Below are positions 40,703-49,063 of a stretch of 59,728 bases of DNA, in pieces. The stretch is taken from NCBI GenBank assembly GCA_004557855.1, contig SFFJ01000026.1, positions 1-59,728 on the forward strand, written 5' to 3'. Numbering within the stretch: position 1 is the stretch's first letter; each line of letters opens with the position of its first letter. The position numbers were made by a program, and so were the translations under genes. The notes beneath the pieces were generated by a model that saw nothing but the letters and a program-made list of their open reading frames with translations, ran no database searches and was not told where the DNA came from. This stretch comes from Oscillospiraceae bacterium (GTDB lineage: Bacteria; Bacillota; Clostridia; Oscillospirales; Ruminococcaceae).

Positions 40703-40714
40703 AATAGAGCTGTT

Positions 40715-40805
40715 CCATAGACAGCAGGCACGCCCACGGCGTGTAAATGGTTTGCAAAACCGGCCTGCCGAGGAAATGAGCTTCGATTTGCTATTACTTT
40801 AATGG
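40715..40805 (+). ncRNA. Ribosomal protein L10 leader
   Basis: The leader holds the conserved GACAGCAGG and CCTGCCGAGGA strands flanking a GGTTTGCAAAACC hairpin, matching the Firmicutes L10 leader (Rfam L10_leader type). L10, probably as the L10-L12 complex, binds it to repress its own operon. Confidence 0.9.
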
Positions 40806-40828
40806 TTTCACCCGTTAAGGAAACAATC

Positions 40829-40862
40829 GCTCTTTCCAAGGTATGTTGGAAAGAGCTTTTTT
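40829..40862 (+). terminator. Attenuator terminator in the L10 leader
   Basis: GCTCTTTCCA pairs with TGGAAAGAGC, followed by TTTTTT, between the L10 leader and rplJ. Its position suggests transcription attenuation controlled by the leader. Confidence 0.9.
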
Positions 40863-40897
40863 AGTTTTCCTTATATTACTCTGGGAGGTGAAACATT

Positions 40898-41407
40898 TTG
40901 CCTAACGCTAATGTTCTGAAACAGAAACAGGAGCAGGTTGCTGCTCTGGCAGAAAAGATGAAGAATTCCGCTGCCGGCGTGCTGGTCGATTACCGCGGCA
41001 TCACCGTGGCCGATGATACCAAGCTGCGCCGTGAGCTGCGTGAAGCGGGCGTTGAGTATGCTGTTATCAAGAATAACATCCTGCGCCGCGCTGCCGAGGA
41101 GGCAGGCCTGGGCGAGCTGACTGCCCATATGTACGGCACCAGCGCCTTTGCCTATTCCCCCGAGGACCCCATCGCTGCCGCCAAGATCCTGAACAAGTTT
41201 GCCGAGTCCCACAAGGACAAATTCGATATCCGTGCCGGCTATATGGACGGTAAGGTTCTCGATGAGGCAGGCGTGATTGCCGTAGCCAAGCTGCCCGGCA
41301 AGCAGGAGCTGCTCACCATGCTGTGCATGGCCCTCAATGGCAACATCCGCGGTCTTGCCGTGGCTCTGGATGCCGTTCGCGAAAAGAAGGAGGGCGAGGC
41401 TGCCTGA
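40898..41407 (+). CDS. rplJ: 50S ribosomal protein L10
   Basis: A 169-residue L10 protein that anchors L7/L12 dimers to the 50S stalk. KNSAAGVLVDYRGITVADDT and YAVIKNNILRRAAEEAGL are typical. The start is TTG, chosen because GGGAGGTG lies 8 bases upstream and the reading PNANVLKQKQEQV fits L10 N-termini. It is regulated by the leader just upstream, and a weak TTG start fits tight dosage control. Confidence 0.97.
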   Translation: MPNANVLKQKQEQVAALAEKMKNSAAGVLVDYRGITVADDTKLRRELREAGVEYAVIKNNILRRAAEEAGLGELTAHMYGTSAFAYSPEDPIAAAKILNKFAESHKDKFDIRAGYMDGKVLDEAGVIAVAKLPGKQELLTMLCMALNGNIRGLAVALDAVREKKEGEAA

Positions 41408-41467
41408 TTCCGGTTGCCCACCCGTTTCGCACCACACAAAATATGATTTAACAGGAGGATTCATATC

Positions 41468-41836
41468 ATGGCTGATATCGCAAAGTTCATTGAAGAAATC
41501 AAAGGCATGACCGTTATGGAGCTTGCCGACCTCGTAAAGGCGATCGAGGAGGAGTTCGGCGTTTCCGCTGCTGCTCCCGTTATGGTTGCCGGCCCCGCTG
41601 CCGGTGCTGCCGCTGCCGATGAGAAGTCCGAGTTCGATGTTGTCCTGGCCGATGCCGGCGCTTCCAAGATGGGCGTCATCAAGCTGGTCAAGGAGATCAC
41701 CGGTCTGGGCCTGAAGGAAGCCAAGGAGCTGGTAGACAACGCTCCCAAGACCGTTAAGGAAGGCCTGTCCAAGGCGGAAGCCGAAGAGATGAAGGCCAAG
41801 CTGGAAGAGGCCGGCGCCAAGATCGAGCTGAAGTAA
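41468..41836 (+). CDS. rplL: 50S ribosomal protein L7/L12
   Basis: The 122-residue stalk protein that recruits translation GTPases: N-terminal dimerisation domain (DIAKFIEEIKGMTVMELADL), Ala/Gly/Pro-rich hinge (about residues 36-50), and C-terminal domain (VVLADAGASKMGVIKLVKEI, then GLGLKEAKELVD). CAGGAGGA precedes the ATG. A strong terminator follows. Confidence 0.98.
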   Translation: MADIAKFIEEIKGMTVMELADLVKAIEEEFGVSAAAPVMVAGPAAGAAAADEKSEFDVVLADAGASKMGVIKLVKEITGLGLKEAKELVDNAPKTVKEGLSKAEAEEMKAKLEEAGAKIELK

Positions 41837-41899
41837 TTTCCGCTATTGCTGTCCTTATTCCCCGCAAAACTAAAAAAGCCAAACCAAAATACCAAAAAG

Positions 41900-41927
41900 C
41901 CGTCCCCACAGCAGGGGACGGTTTTTT
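41900..41927 (+). terminator. Terminator of rplJ-rplL
   Basis: CCGTCCCC-ACAGCA-GGGGACGG followed by TTTTTT. Confidence 0.93.
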
Positions 41928-41959
41928 ATTCTCCCGTAAAATAAAATAAATAATTATTA

Positions 41960-41988
41960 TTGATTTTTACAGAAAAGTATGGTATAGT
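41960..41988 (+). promoter_or_regulatory. Promoter of the flavin reductase-rubredoxin gene
   Basis: TTGATT and TATAGT with a 17-base spacer. Confidence 0.8.
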
Positions 41989-42044
41989 GGTGTCATCGGG
42001 GGATTCCCCCCAAATGAAAGAAGCAAGAACAGGAGGGTCACAGC

Positions 42045-42734
42045 ATGAAAGAGAATTTTGTCACCGCCGCCCTGCCGCAGGGCGCACCCGTCGATGCAGC
42101 GCTGCTGCAAAATGAAGCCATGTTCAAATACAGCTACGGTCTGTTCGTCCTCACCGCGCGGGAGGGCGAAAAGGATAACGGCTGCATCATCAATACCTCC
42201 ATGCAGGTCACCGCCGATCCCCAAAGAATTCTGATCGCGGTGAATAAAGCCAACTTCACCCACGATATGATTCTGCGTACCGGCGTCTTCAATGTTTCCA
42301 TCCTCACCGAAAAAGCCCCCTTTGCGCTGTTCCGGCGGTTCGGCTTCCAAAGCGGCCGGGAGGTCGATAAATTCGAGGGCTTCGAGGGCTGCGCCCGCAG
42401 CACCAATGGTCTGCTGCACCTCACCGGGGAGGTCTCCAATGCCGTTATCAGCGGGCAGGTGGTCGCCGCCGTCGATTGCGGCAGCCATACCCTGTTTATC
42501 GCGCAGGTCACCGAAGCCCGCACCCAAAATGACCTGCCCAGCGCCACCTATGCCTACTATTTTGCCCATATCAAGCCAAAACCCCAGCCCCAGGCCCCCG
42601 CCCCGGAGAATAAACAGCTCCATCATTGGGTCTGCCGCATCTGCGGCTATGTCTACGAGGGCGAAACGCTGCCGCCGGACTATGTCTGCCCCATCTGCAA
42701 GCACCCCGCCGCCGACTTCGACCAAATCGACTGA
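42045..42734 (+). CDS. Flavin reductase-rubredoxin fusion (high-molecular-weight rubredoxin)
   Basis: A 229-residue protein: an FMN-binding flavin-reductase-like domain (about residues 20-180, with NGCIINTSMQVTADP and FNVSILTEKAPFALF) joined by a Pro-rich linker to a C-terminal rubredoxin. The rubredoxin has WVCRICGYVYEG and DYVCPICKHP supplying four Cys for one iron. Such proteins pass electrons from NADH oxidoreductases to oxygen- or NO-reducing flavodiiron proteins in anaerobes, an oxidative-stress role that is inferred here. GGAGGGTC precedes the ATG. Confidence 0.94.
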   Translation: MKENFVTAALPQGAPVDAALLQNEAMFKYSYGLFVLTAREGEKDNGCIINTSMQVTADPQRILIAVNKANFTHDMILRTGVFNVSILTEKAPFALFRRFGFQSGREVDKFEGFEGCARSTNGLLHLTGEVSNAVISGQVVAAVDCGSHTLFIAQVTEARTQNDLPSATYAYYFAHIKPKPQPQAPAPENKQLHHWVCRICGYVYEGETLPPDYVCPICKHPAADFDQID

Positions 42735-42738
42735 CCAA

Positions 42739-42785
42739 AAAACCACCCCTCTCCTACCGTTCCCGGCAGGAGAGGGGCATTTTTA
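42739..42785. terminator. Bidirectional terminator
   Basis: CCCCTCTCCT pairs with AGGAGAGGGG. A T-run follows on the plus strand (CATTTTT) and on the minus strand (GGTTTTTTGG), separating convergent genes. Confidence 0.88.
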
Positions 42786-42793
42786 CGGTCTTA

Positions 42794-43330
42794 TCACTTT
42801 ACGCTCAATAAATCTGCAACTTCCTTGCGCTTGGGGGCAGCGGGCTCCTCGGCGGGATAGCCCAGCGGCATCAGGCAGGCAACGCCCATGCCCTCCGGCA
42901 GCTCCAGCAGCTCGGCCAGCTTCTTTTCATCAAAGATGCCCAACACCACGCTGCCCAGTCCCAGCTCATGCGCCGCCAGCCCAAAGGTCGCCGCCGCAAC
43001 ACCGCAGTCAAAGTTCTGCCAGCGGTCGCCCTTGGTGGTGGAAAAGCTGCCGTCACGCTCAAAGCCGCTGCGCTTTTCCACATAGGTCATCACCATCAGT
43101 ACCGGTGCGCCCTTGATGATCCCCTCGTTCCACGGGATGGTCGCCTCCTCGGCGATGCGGCTTTTCAGCGCTTCATCCTCCACCGCAACATACCGGGCGA
43201 TCTGGGTGTTTTTCCAGCTGGGCGCCCAGCGGGAAAGCTCCACCAGCTGCTCCAGTACCTCATGGGGTACCTTTTCTTCGGTAAATTTCCGCACGCTCCG
43301 GCGGGTCTTGATGCAATCAACAGTATTCAT
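42794..43330 (-). CDS. Nitroreductase-family FMN oxidoreductase
   Basis: A 178-residue nitroreductase-fold protein with the opening IKTRRSVRKFTEEKVPHEVL (FMN phosphate contacts), LSRWAPSWKNTQ near residue 33, and the C-terminal EGMGVACLMPLGYPAEEPA. Substrates are not predictable. AAAGGAG precedes the ATG. Its tail converges on the rubredoxin gene. Confidence 0.93.
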   Translation of the reverse strand: MNTVDCIKTRRSVRKFTEEKVPHEVLEQLVELSRWAPSWKNTQIARYVAVEDEALKSRIAEEATIPWNEGIIKGAPVLMVMTYVEKRSGFERDGSFSTTKGDRWQNFDCGVAAATFGLAAHELGLGSVVLGIFDEKKLAELLELPEGMGVACLMPLGYPAEEPAAPKRKEVADLLSVK

Positions 43331-43429
43331 GGTGACAACTCCTTTCTTTTTATGCCTGCCTGCAGGGTCATATCCCCCTGCGACGAACGAAAACCGGCGC
43401 TGGCTGCGTGCGTCCCTTGAAAGGCATCA

Positions 43430-43468
43430 GCCCGCCCCCGGCGGGCAAGAGCCTTCCTGCGGCCCGCC
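43430..43468. repeat. Degenerate cloverleaf remnant
   Basis: One hairpin (GCCCGCC-CCC-GGCGGGC) followed by a right-arm-like CCTGCGGCCCGCC without a matching left arm. Confidence 0.6.
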
Positions 43469-43518
43469 CTTGCCATCCTCCGTTTTTCGCCCGCCGCAGC
43501 AGATGCTCCCCCGCGGCA

Positions 43519-43980
43519 TTACTTTTTTGTTTCGTCCTTTTCCCGGTCGGCGGCAGCCTGCTCCCACTCCCGCTTTACCTTCTCCATGTTCTCCCAGTAG
43601 GGGTGCAGCTCGCTGTAATCGGGCTGTTCCTCGGGGCTGCCCTCATCCCCTATGGCGGTGCTGGCGTTGCAGGCGATGAGATACAAAGCGGAAAGCACCA
43701 CCCCGGCAATGACCTGCCAGCAGGGCCCCACCTTCCACAGCGCAATCAGCGCCGCCGCCAATGCCAGAAAATCCAAAAGCGGCACAAGGGAACGGGGCCG
43801 GCCCAGCAGCCCGAACACCCCGGCAAGGATAAACAGGACCCCGCCCGCAATGGCGGTGATGCGTCCCAATGTATTTTCGGTCAGAGCGGATTGCCACCAC
43901 AGCCACAGCCCGCCGCACACCATGCACAGCAGGCACACCGGCTTAAAGAATTTGGTCCAGTCGATGCGGTTCTCTCGCAT
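43519..43980 (-). CDS. Small membrane protein downstream of der
   Basis: A 153-residue protein with four predicted membrane segments (about residues 13-30, 40-58, 66-83, 89-106) and a charged C-terminal tail (YWENMEKVKREWEQAAADRE). It starts one base after the der stop, so it is co-translated with der. I do not recognise the family. Confidence 0.85.
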   Translation of the reverse strand: MRENRIDWTKFFKPVCLLCMVCGGLWLWWQSALTENTLGRITAIAGGVLFILAGVFGLLGRPRSLVPLLDFLALAAALIALWKVGPCWQVIAGVVLSALYLIACNASTAIGDEGSPEEQPDYSELHPYWENMEKVKREWEQAAADREKDETKK

Positions 43981-43981
43981 A

Positions 43982-45301
43982 TCACTCGCCCCTTTCCCGG
44001 ATCAGCAGCCGGATGGGGGTGCCGGTCAGATCGTAGGTCTCCCGGATCTGGTTTTCCAGATACCGCTGATAACTGAAATGGAACAGCTCGGCGCTGTTGC
44101 AGAAGCAGACGAAGGTGGGCGGCTGGGTGCTTGCCTGCGTCATGTAGTAGATCTTCAGCCGCTTGCCCTTATCGCTGGGGGGCTGTACCCGTGCCGTCGC
44201 ATAGCTCAAAAGGTCATTGAGCCGCCCGGTGGGGATGCGCAGCCTGGAATTGGCCGCCACCTCGTTGATCAGGGGGAACATTTTATCCACCCGCTGCCCC
44301 GTCTTGGCGCTGATAAACAGGAACGGCACATAGCTCATAAAGCTGAAATCCACCTTGAGCTTATCGGTATATTCCTTCATGGTGCGGTCGTCCTTTTCCA
44401 CGGCGTCCCACTTGTTCACACATACAATGCAGGCCTTGCCCTGCTCATGGGCGTAGCCCGCTATCTTGCTGTCCTGCTCGGAAAAGCCCTCCACCGCATC
44501 GATGAGGATAACGGCCACATCGCAGCGGTCCACCGCCATATAGCTGCGCAGCACGCTGTACCGTTCTATGGCGTCCTCTACCTTTGCCTTGCGGCGGATG
44601 CCGGCGGTATCGATGAAAATGTACTTGCCGTACCGGTTTTCGATGACGGTATCGGTGGCGTCACGGGTCGTCCCGGCAATATCGCTGACGATGACCCGTT
44701 CCTCCCCGGCCAGATAGTTGATGAGCGAGCTTTTGCCCACATTGGGCTTGCCGATGACCGCAACCTTGGTGTATTCCTCGGGGTATTCGGTGCGGTTCTC
44801 CCAGTCTATCTTTTCAATGCAGGCATCCAGCAGGTCGCCGGTGCCGTGCCCGTGAACCGAGGAAACCGGGTAGGGGTCGCCCAGCCCCAGGTTATAGAAT
44901 TCATAAAAATCGGGGGGGACATCACCCAGGCTGTCGCACTTGTTGACGCACAAAACCACCGGCTTGCCGCATTTTTGCAGCATATGGGCAATATCGGCGT
45001 CATTGGCGGTCACACCGCTTTTCAGGTCCACCACAAAGATGATCACATCGGCGGCGTCAATGGCGATCTGTGCCTGCATCCTCATTTTGGAAAGCATCAC
45101 ATCATCGGCCTTCGGCTCTATGCCGCCGGTATCCACCAGCATAAATTCCTTTCCGCACCATTCGCTGGGGGCGTAAATGCGGTCACGGGTCACACCGGGG
45201 GTGTCCTCCACGATGGAGAGCCGCTGCCCGGTGAGCTTATTGAACAGGGTGGATTTACCGACATTCGGCCGCCCCACAATAGCAATCAGCGGTTTAGACA
45301 T
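43982..45301 (-). CDS. der: Ribosome biogenesis GTPase Der (EngA)
   Basis: A 439-residue tandem GTPase needed for late 50S assembly. Domain 1 has GRPNVGKST (residues 10-18), DTPGVTRD, DTGG and NKCD; domain 2 has GKPNVGKSS (near 182), GTTRD, DTAG and NKWD. A C-terminal KH-like domain ends near LLIRERGE. AAAGGAAG precedes the ATG at 45301. The upstream region is entirely mosaic element E4, so the promoter may lie within repeat sequence. Confidence 0.97.
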   Translation of the reverse strand: MSKPLIAIVGRPNVGKSTLFNKLTGQRLSIVEDTPGVTRDRIYAPSEWCGKEFMLVDTGGIEPKADDVMLSKMRMQAQIAIDAADVIIFVVDLKSGVTANDADIAHMLQKCGKPVVLCVNKCDSLGDVPPDFYEFYNLGLGDPYPVSSVHGHGTGDLLDACIEKIDWENRTEYPEEYTKVAVIGKPNVGKSSLINYLAGEERVIVSDIAGTTRDATDTVIENRYGKYIFIDTAGIRRKAKVEDAIERYSVLRSYMAVDRCDVAVILIDAVEGFSEQDSKIAGYAHEQGKACIVCVNKWDAVEKDDRTMKEYTDKLKVDFSFMSYVPFLFISAKTGQRVDKMFPLINEVAANSRLRIPTGRLNDLLSYATARVQPPSDKGKRLKIYYMTQASTQPPTFVCFCNSAELFHFSYQRYLENQIRETYDLTGTPIRLLIRERGE

Positions 45302-45344
45302 ATACAGGTCACTTCCTTTCGGTAGGAATTTCCAAAAATCACAT

Positions 45345-46165
45345 TCCGCCTGCGGCGGGGATGGACATGACACAGCTTGCAGTCGCCCTTGGCGGGGAGA
45401 GATTTTTAGTTATTATAATCTGTACGGCTCGCCGCCGGGGCGTTCCTTTTACTCGTGTAAAAGGAACCAAAACACGCTTGGGGCGCTGCCCCAAGACCCC
45501 TGTCGCTGGCTGTGCTGGTATCTGCCCTTTCCCCCCACCCCCTTTCCCGATGGCGGGAAAGGGGCCCGGATGGGTTGGTAACTATAAACCGAGAACAACG
45601 CTCTCGGGGTGTTAGGGCTTGCAAAAGCCGCAAGCCGTCGACCTTAAAGTATTTGTTTTCTTCCCCCTAGTCCCCCTCCTCCGAGGAGGGGACAGGGGTG
45701 GTGGTTCGCCGTTCTGCGCCCCAGCGCAGCGGCGATAAAAATGCGCCGCAGGCACTTTTGAAGCCCATCTGCGTGCAGTACGGATTTGGATTTTTCGCAA
45801 CCGAAAAATCCAAATCCGTATCCAGCGCAGCAGGGCGACCGGGTTTTCAGGGTGCAGCCCTGAACCGTTTTTGCATCCTTTTGTCGGCACAAAAGGATGC
45901 CCCCGCCGGGTAGGCGTACCAACTAAAGCCTTTTATAAGACCTTCCCCACCAGAGGTGATAGCAGACTTTTTCATGAACGCCCCGGCGGTAGCCGTACAA
46001 ACCAAGATTTCTAAAAGGCTTGCCCCACCGGAGGTGATAGCAGACTTTTTCATGAACGCCCCGCCGGTAAGCCGTACAAATCATACTCTTTTATAAGACT
46101 TTCCCCGCCGAAGGCGACTGCAAACTTTTTCACGAATATCCGCCGGCAGGCGCCTGCAAATCATT
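45345..46165. repeat. Large mosaic intergenic element E4
   Basis: The largest copy, between argS and der. Left end with GGATGGACATG and TTGCAGTCGCCC, a TTTT/AAAA hairpin with GTTCC/GGAAC arms (about 45444-45469), the CCTTTCCCG hairpin, CCGAGA/CTCTCGG hairpin, and the block inverted relative to 1-150. The long slot (about 45779-45821) has stem ACGGATTTGGATTTTTCG and its exact complement around CAAC. A second hairpin CATCCTTTTG/CAAAAGGATG follows. The right side carries three tandem, slightly different end modules of about 85 bp (45900-46165), each with a TTTTTCATGAACGCC-like core. Confidence 0.85.
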
Positions 46166-46177
46166 TTTCCCCCGCCG

Positions 46178-47923
46178 TCACATGACCTCCGGGGCGGAGA
46201 TCTTCAGCATCGCAAGGGTGTTTTCCAGTACGGTGGCGGTGGCACGGCACAGGGCGGCACGGGCCGCACAAACGGCAGAGTCCTCACACTTTACCCGGCA
46301 GTTCTGGTAGAACTTGTGGTAAAGCGCCGCCACATCCATGGCATAGCGGGTCATGCGGGCGGGGTCGTAGTATTTCGCCGCCGCAATCACCTCATCCGGC
46401 ATCTGCCCCAGCGCCCGGCACAGCTCCCGCTCCTCGGGGGTGGTCAGCAGCCCCAGGTCGGCATGGAGGATATCCTCCTCGGTCATGCCCTCGGCCAGCA
46501 CCAGCTTCAAAACGGAACAGATGCGGGCATGGGCATACTGTACATAATAAACCGGGTTTTCGCTGCTTTGCTGCACCGCCAGGTCCAGGTCAAAATCAAA
46601 GGTCGCATTCGGCTCCCGCATATTAAAGAAGAACCGCGCGGCATCGATCGGCACATCGTCCAAAAGATCGGTCAGGGTGACGGCACGGCCGCTGCGCTTG
46701 CTCATGCGGTAGGGCTGGCCGTCCTTCATCAGCCGCACCAGCTGCATCAGTACGATGTCCAGCCGGTCGCCATCCAGCCCCAAGGCATCCATGGCGCCCT
46801 TCAGACGGGCCACATGGCCGTGGTGGTCGGCGCCCCAAACGTTGATGACACGGTGGAAGCCGCGCTCGGCAAATTTATTGTAGTGGTAGGCAATATCCGC
46901 TGCAAAATAAGTGGGAACGCCGTTGGCACGAACCAGAACATCGTCCTTCAGCTCGGCCAGCTCCGCTTCGGTCAGCGGCTTGCCGGCCTTTTCGGCCTTC
47001 TCGCTCATCATCTTGATGTTATTGTACCACAAGGCACCCTCTTTTTCATAGGCGTAGCCGTTTTCCCGCAGCTTTTCGCAAATGGCCATCACCTTGCCCT
47101 GCTGATGCAGCAGGCTCTCCCGGAACCACACATCATAGTGGATGCGGTATTTGCCCAGGTCACGCTCCAAAGCGGCGATGTTCAGGGGCAGGGCGTAGTC
47201 CACCAGCGCCTTCCGGCGCTCCTCCTCGGGGGCATTTACATACTTATCCCCGTACAGCTTTGCAAACTCCCTTGCGTGATCCAGAATGTCCATGCCCTGA
47301 TAGCAGTCCTCGGGCAGGGGGTGCTTTTCCTCCCCCTCAAACAGCTGCATATACCGCACCGAAAGGGACGCCCCGAACTTGTTGATCTGGTTGCCGGCAT
47401 CGTTCACGTAAAATTCGCGGGTCACATCGTGGCCGCTCCATTCCAGCGCGGCCGCCAGGCAGTCCCCGATGGCGCCGCCGCGGGCATTGCCCATGTGCAT
47501 GGGGCCGGTGGGGTTGGCGGAAACATATTCCACCATCACCTTTTCGTTTTGGCCGTAGTCGCTGCGGCCGTAGCGGGCGCCCTTTTCCAGCGCCTCCCCC
47601 GCCAAAGCGCCAAACCACGCCTGCTTCATGTAGAAATTGATGAAGCCGGGGCCGGCCATTTCGCAGCGCTCCACCGGCAGCTCCCCGAAATCAAAGCATT
47701 CCAGCAGCGCAGCCGCTATTTTTTGCGGAGCACAGCGCATGGCACGGGCATTCACCATGGCGGCATTGGTGGAAAAATCGCCGTTTTTGGGGTCGGCGGG
47801 GATCTCCACCACATAGGCGGCGGGTTCGGCAGCGGGCAGCAGCCCCTTGGCAGCCGCCGCGGTAAAGGCCGCCCGGATCACACGGTCCAGCCCCCGGCGG
47901 GTCTCATCAAAGCGGGAAATCAT
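46178..47923 (-). CDS. argS: Arginyl-tRNA synthetase
   Basis: A 581-residue class I synthetase charging tRNA-Arg. The N-terminal Arg-tRNA-specific domain spans about residues 1-110, the HIGH-type motif is NPTGPMHMGNARGGAIGD near 135-152, the KMSKS-type motif is YRMSKRSGRAV near 395, and the DALR anticodon-binding domain starts near QYAHARICSVLKLV. The ATG at 47923 has GGAGAG upstream; the TTG two codons earlier is too close to that site. It lies downstream of the DUF1934 gene, as in B. subtilis ywiB-argS. Confidence 0.98.
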   Translation of the reverse strand: MISRFDETRRGLDRVIRAAFTAAAAKGLLPAAEPAAYVVEIPADPKNGDFSTNAAMVNARAMRCAPQKIAAALLECFDFGELPVERCEMAGPGFINFYMKQAWFGALAGEALEKGARYGRSDYGQNEKVMVEYVSANPTGPMHMGNARGGAIGDCLAAALEWSGHDVTREFYVNDAGNQINKFGASLSVRYMQLFEGEEKHPLPEDCYQGMDILDHAREFAKLYGDKYVNAPEEERRKALVDYALPLNIAALERDLGKYRIHYDVWFRESLLHQQGKVMAICEKLRENGYAYEKEGALWYNNIKMMSEKAEKAGKPLTEAELAELKDDVLVRANGVPTYFAADIAYHYNKFAERGFHRVINVWGADHHGHVARLKGAMDALGLDGDRLDIVLMQLVRLMKDGQPYRMSKRSGRAVTLTDLLDDVPIDAARFFFNMREPNATFDFDLDLAVQQSSENPVYYVQYAHARICSVLKLVLAEGMTEEDILHADLGLLTTPEERELCRALGQMPDEVIAAAKYYDPARMTRYAMDVAALYHKFYQNCRVKCEDSAVCAARAALCRATATVLENTLAMLKISAPEVM

Positions 47924-47995
47924 AGTCAAAACTCTCCTTGCTGTATATCAAATTTGGTTTTATACTAAACGGAATATCAGCAGACCCCCGGTCGG

Positions 47996-48080
47996 GGCGC
48001 CCGCCGGGCGTTCCGGCGCAGCCGGAACCGACGGTCGGAGACCGTCGAAGCCGCCGCAGGCGGCTTGCCCGGCGGGCGCC
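47996..48080. repeat. Cloverleaf repeat C22 (third arm type)
   Basis: Arms GGCGCCCGCCGGGC and GCCCGGCGGGCGCC, unlike the other copies, with stems GTTCCGGC (loop GCA), CGACGGTC (loop GGA) and AAGCCGCC (loop GCA). The layout is unchanged although arm and stems differ. Confidence 0.92.
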
Positions 48081-48102
48081 GCCAACCCGGCCTCCCCCGC
48101 AC

Positions 48103-48537
48103 TCATCGGGGGATCACCGTCACATAAACATCGTTTTCGCTCACCAGTGCGGTGTTCACATCCAGCGAATAGTGGAATTCCAGCGTGCCGCCCTGCTCGT
48201 CCAGCTCGGCCTCGATCCGGCTGCCGTTTACCCCTAAAATGACGGTGCCGCAGCCGGTATCATAGGTGCACTGGTGGCGCTTGCCCTCCTCCACAATCAG
48301 CTGGGAATGGACCTCGCCGGTGCGCAGCAGGACGACCTGCCCCTTTTGGGGGTCGTACCGCAGGGAGGTGTGACAGCCGCCGTAGCCGGTGGCGTCGCTT
48401 TCCTCATAGCGGATGAGCCAGCGGCCGCCGTGGCGGGAAAAACGCCCGCCGGTCACCAGCTCCACCACATCATCGTCGCCCTCCACCCGCTGAATGCCGC
48501 GGACGGTGACGGTGCAGTTTTCCTGTTCGGTTTTCAT
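48103..48537 (-). CDS. DUF1934 (YwiB-type) protein
   Basis: A 144-residue predicted beta-barrel, calycin-like protein: VTVRGIQRVEGDDDVVELVT near residues 10-29, WLIRYEESDATGYGGCHTSL near 40, then MILGV-like and FHYSLDVN strands near the end. The family is of unknown function and repeatedly precedes argS in Firmicutes, as here. The start at 48537 lies after a weak AAAGGGGG; upstream frame is repeat C23. Confidence 0.88.
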   Translation of the reverse strand: MKTEQENCTVTVRGIQRVEGDDDVVELVTGGRFSRHGGRWLIRYEESDATGYGGCHTSLRYDPQKGQVVLLRTGEVHSQLIVEEGKRHQCTYDTGCGTVILGVNGSRIEAELDEQGGTLEFHYSLDVNTALVSENDVYVTVIPR

Positions 48538-48628
48538 GGGGCCAGCCCCCTTTACGGTAAAATGAAATGGTGATGGTTTTGCACAAATTTGCCCTGCTCG
48601 GTGGAAAAGTTCCTGCAGCAACCGGGAT

Positions 48629-48709
48629 GCGGGCCGCAGGCCGCCCGCCGAAGGCGGGCCGGCGAACTTCGTTCGCCGCGGCGGCTGCGCCGCCGGGCCT
48701 GCGGCCCGC
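48629..48709. repeat. Cloverleaf repeat C23
   Basis: Arms GCGGGCCGCAGGCC and GGCCTGCGGCCCGC; stems GCCCGCC (loop GAA), CGGCGAAC (loop TTC) and CGGCGGC (loop TGC). Confidence 0.95.
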
Positions 48710-48844
48710 CGGCTGCTCCCCTGAAAACCCTGCCCCACCGGGCGCAGCAGTTTTCGGCTTGTTTTTATGGGAAGGTGTTCGCTTTTTGCGGCTTATGTTT
48801 TTTCGCAGACTTCGTACTTTTTGCGGCAGGGACAGAACGGATTG

Positions 48845-49060
48845 CCCGTCCCCCGCAAGGGCAAACCAATGGATCGATTTTATCCACCCTCGCCGCCTGT
48901 CGATTTTTGGGCTTTTGCGGTGGGGAGGAATAGTTCCCATCCCCGCAAGGAAAAGCAATCGGATCGTTTTTATCCACCCTCGCCGCCTGTCGATTTTGGG
49001 CTTTTGCGGTGGGGAAGAATAGTCCCCATCCCCCCGCAAGGGCAAGGCAAACGGATGGGT
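48845..49060. repeat. 90-bp tandem repeat, two units plus a partial third
   Basis: CCCCGCAAGG starts at 48851, 48941 and 49032. Each full unit contains TATCCACCCTCGCCGCCTGT and CTTTTGCGGTGGGGA; the third unit runs into the 3' end of murI. With C23 this fills the 526 bp between the DUF1934 gene and murI. Confidence 0.9.
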
Positions 49061-49063
49061 TTT

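Noticed and set aside
45847..46053. Short repeated peptide frame (MKKSAITSGGASLL...) in mosaic element ends
   Set aside because: Equivalent positions near 9.39 and 51.80 kb have stops or frame changes and no ribosome site, so coding is not conserved; the conservation is at the DNA/hairpin level.
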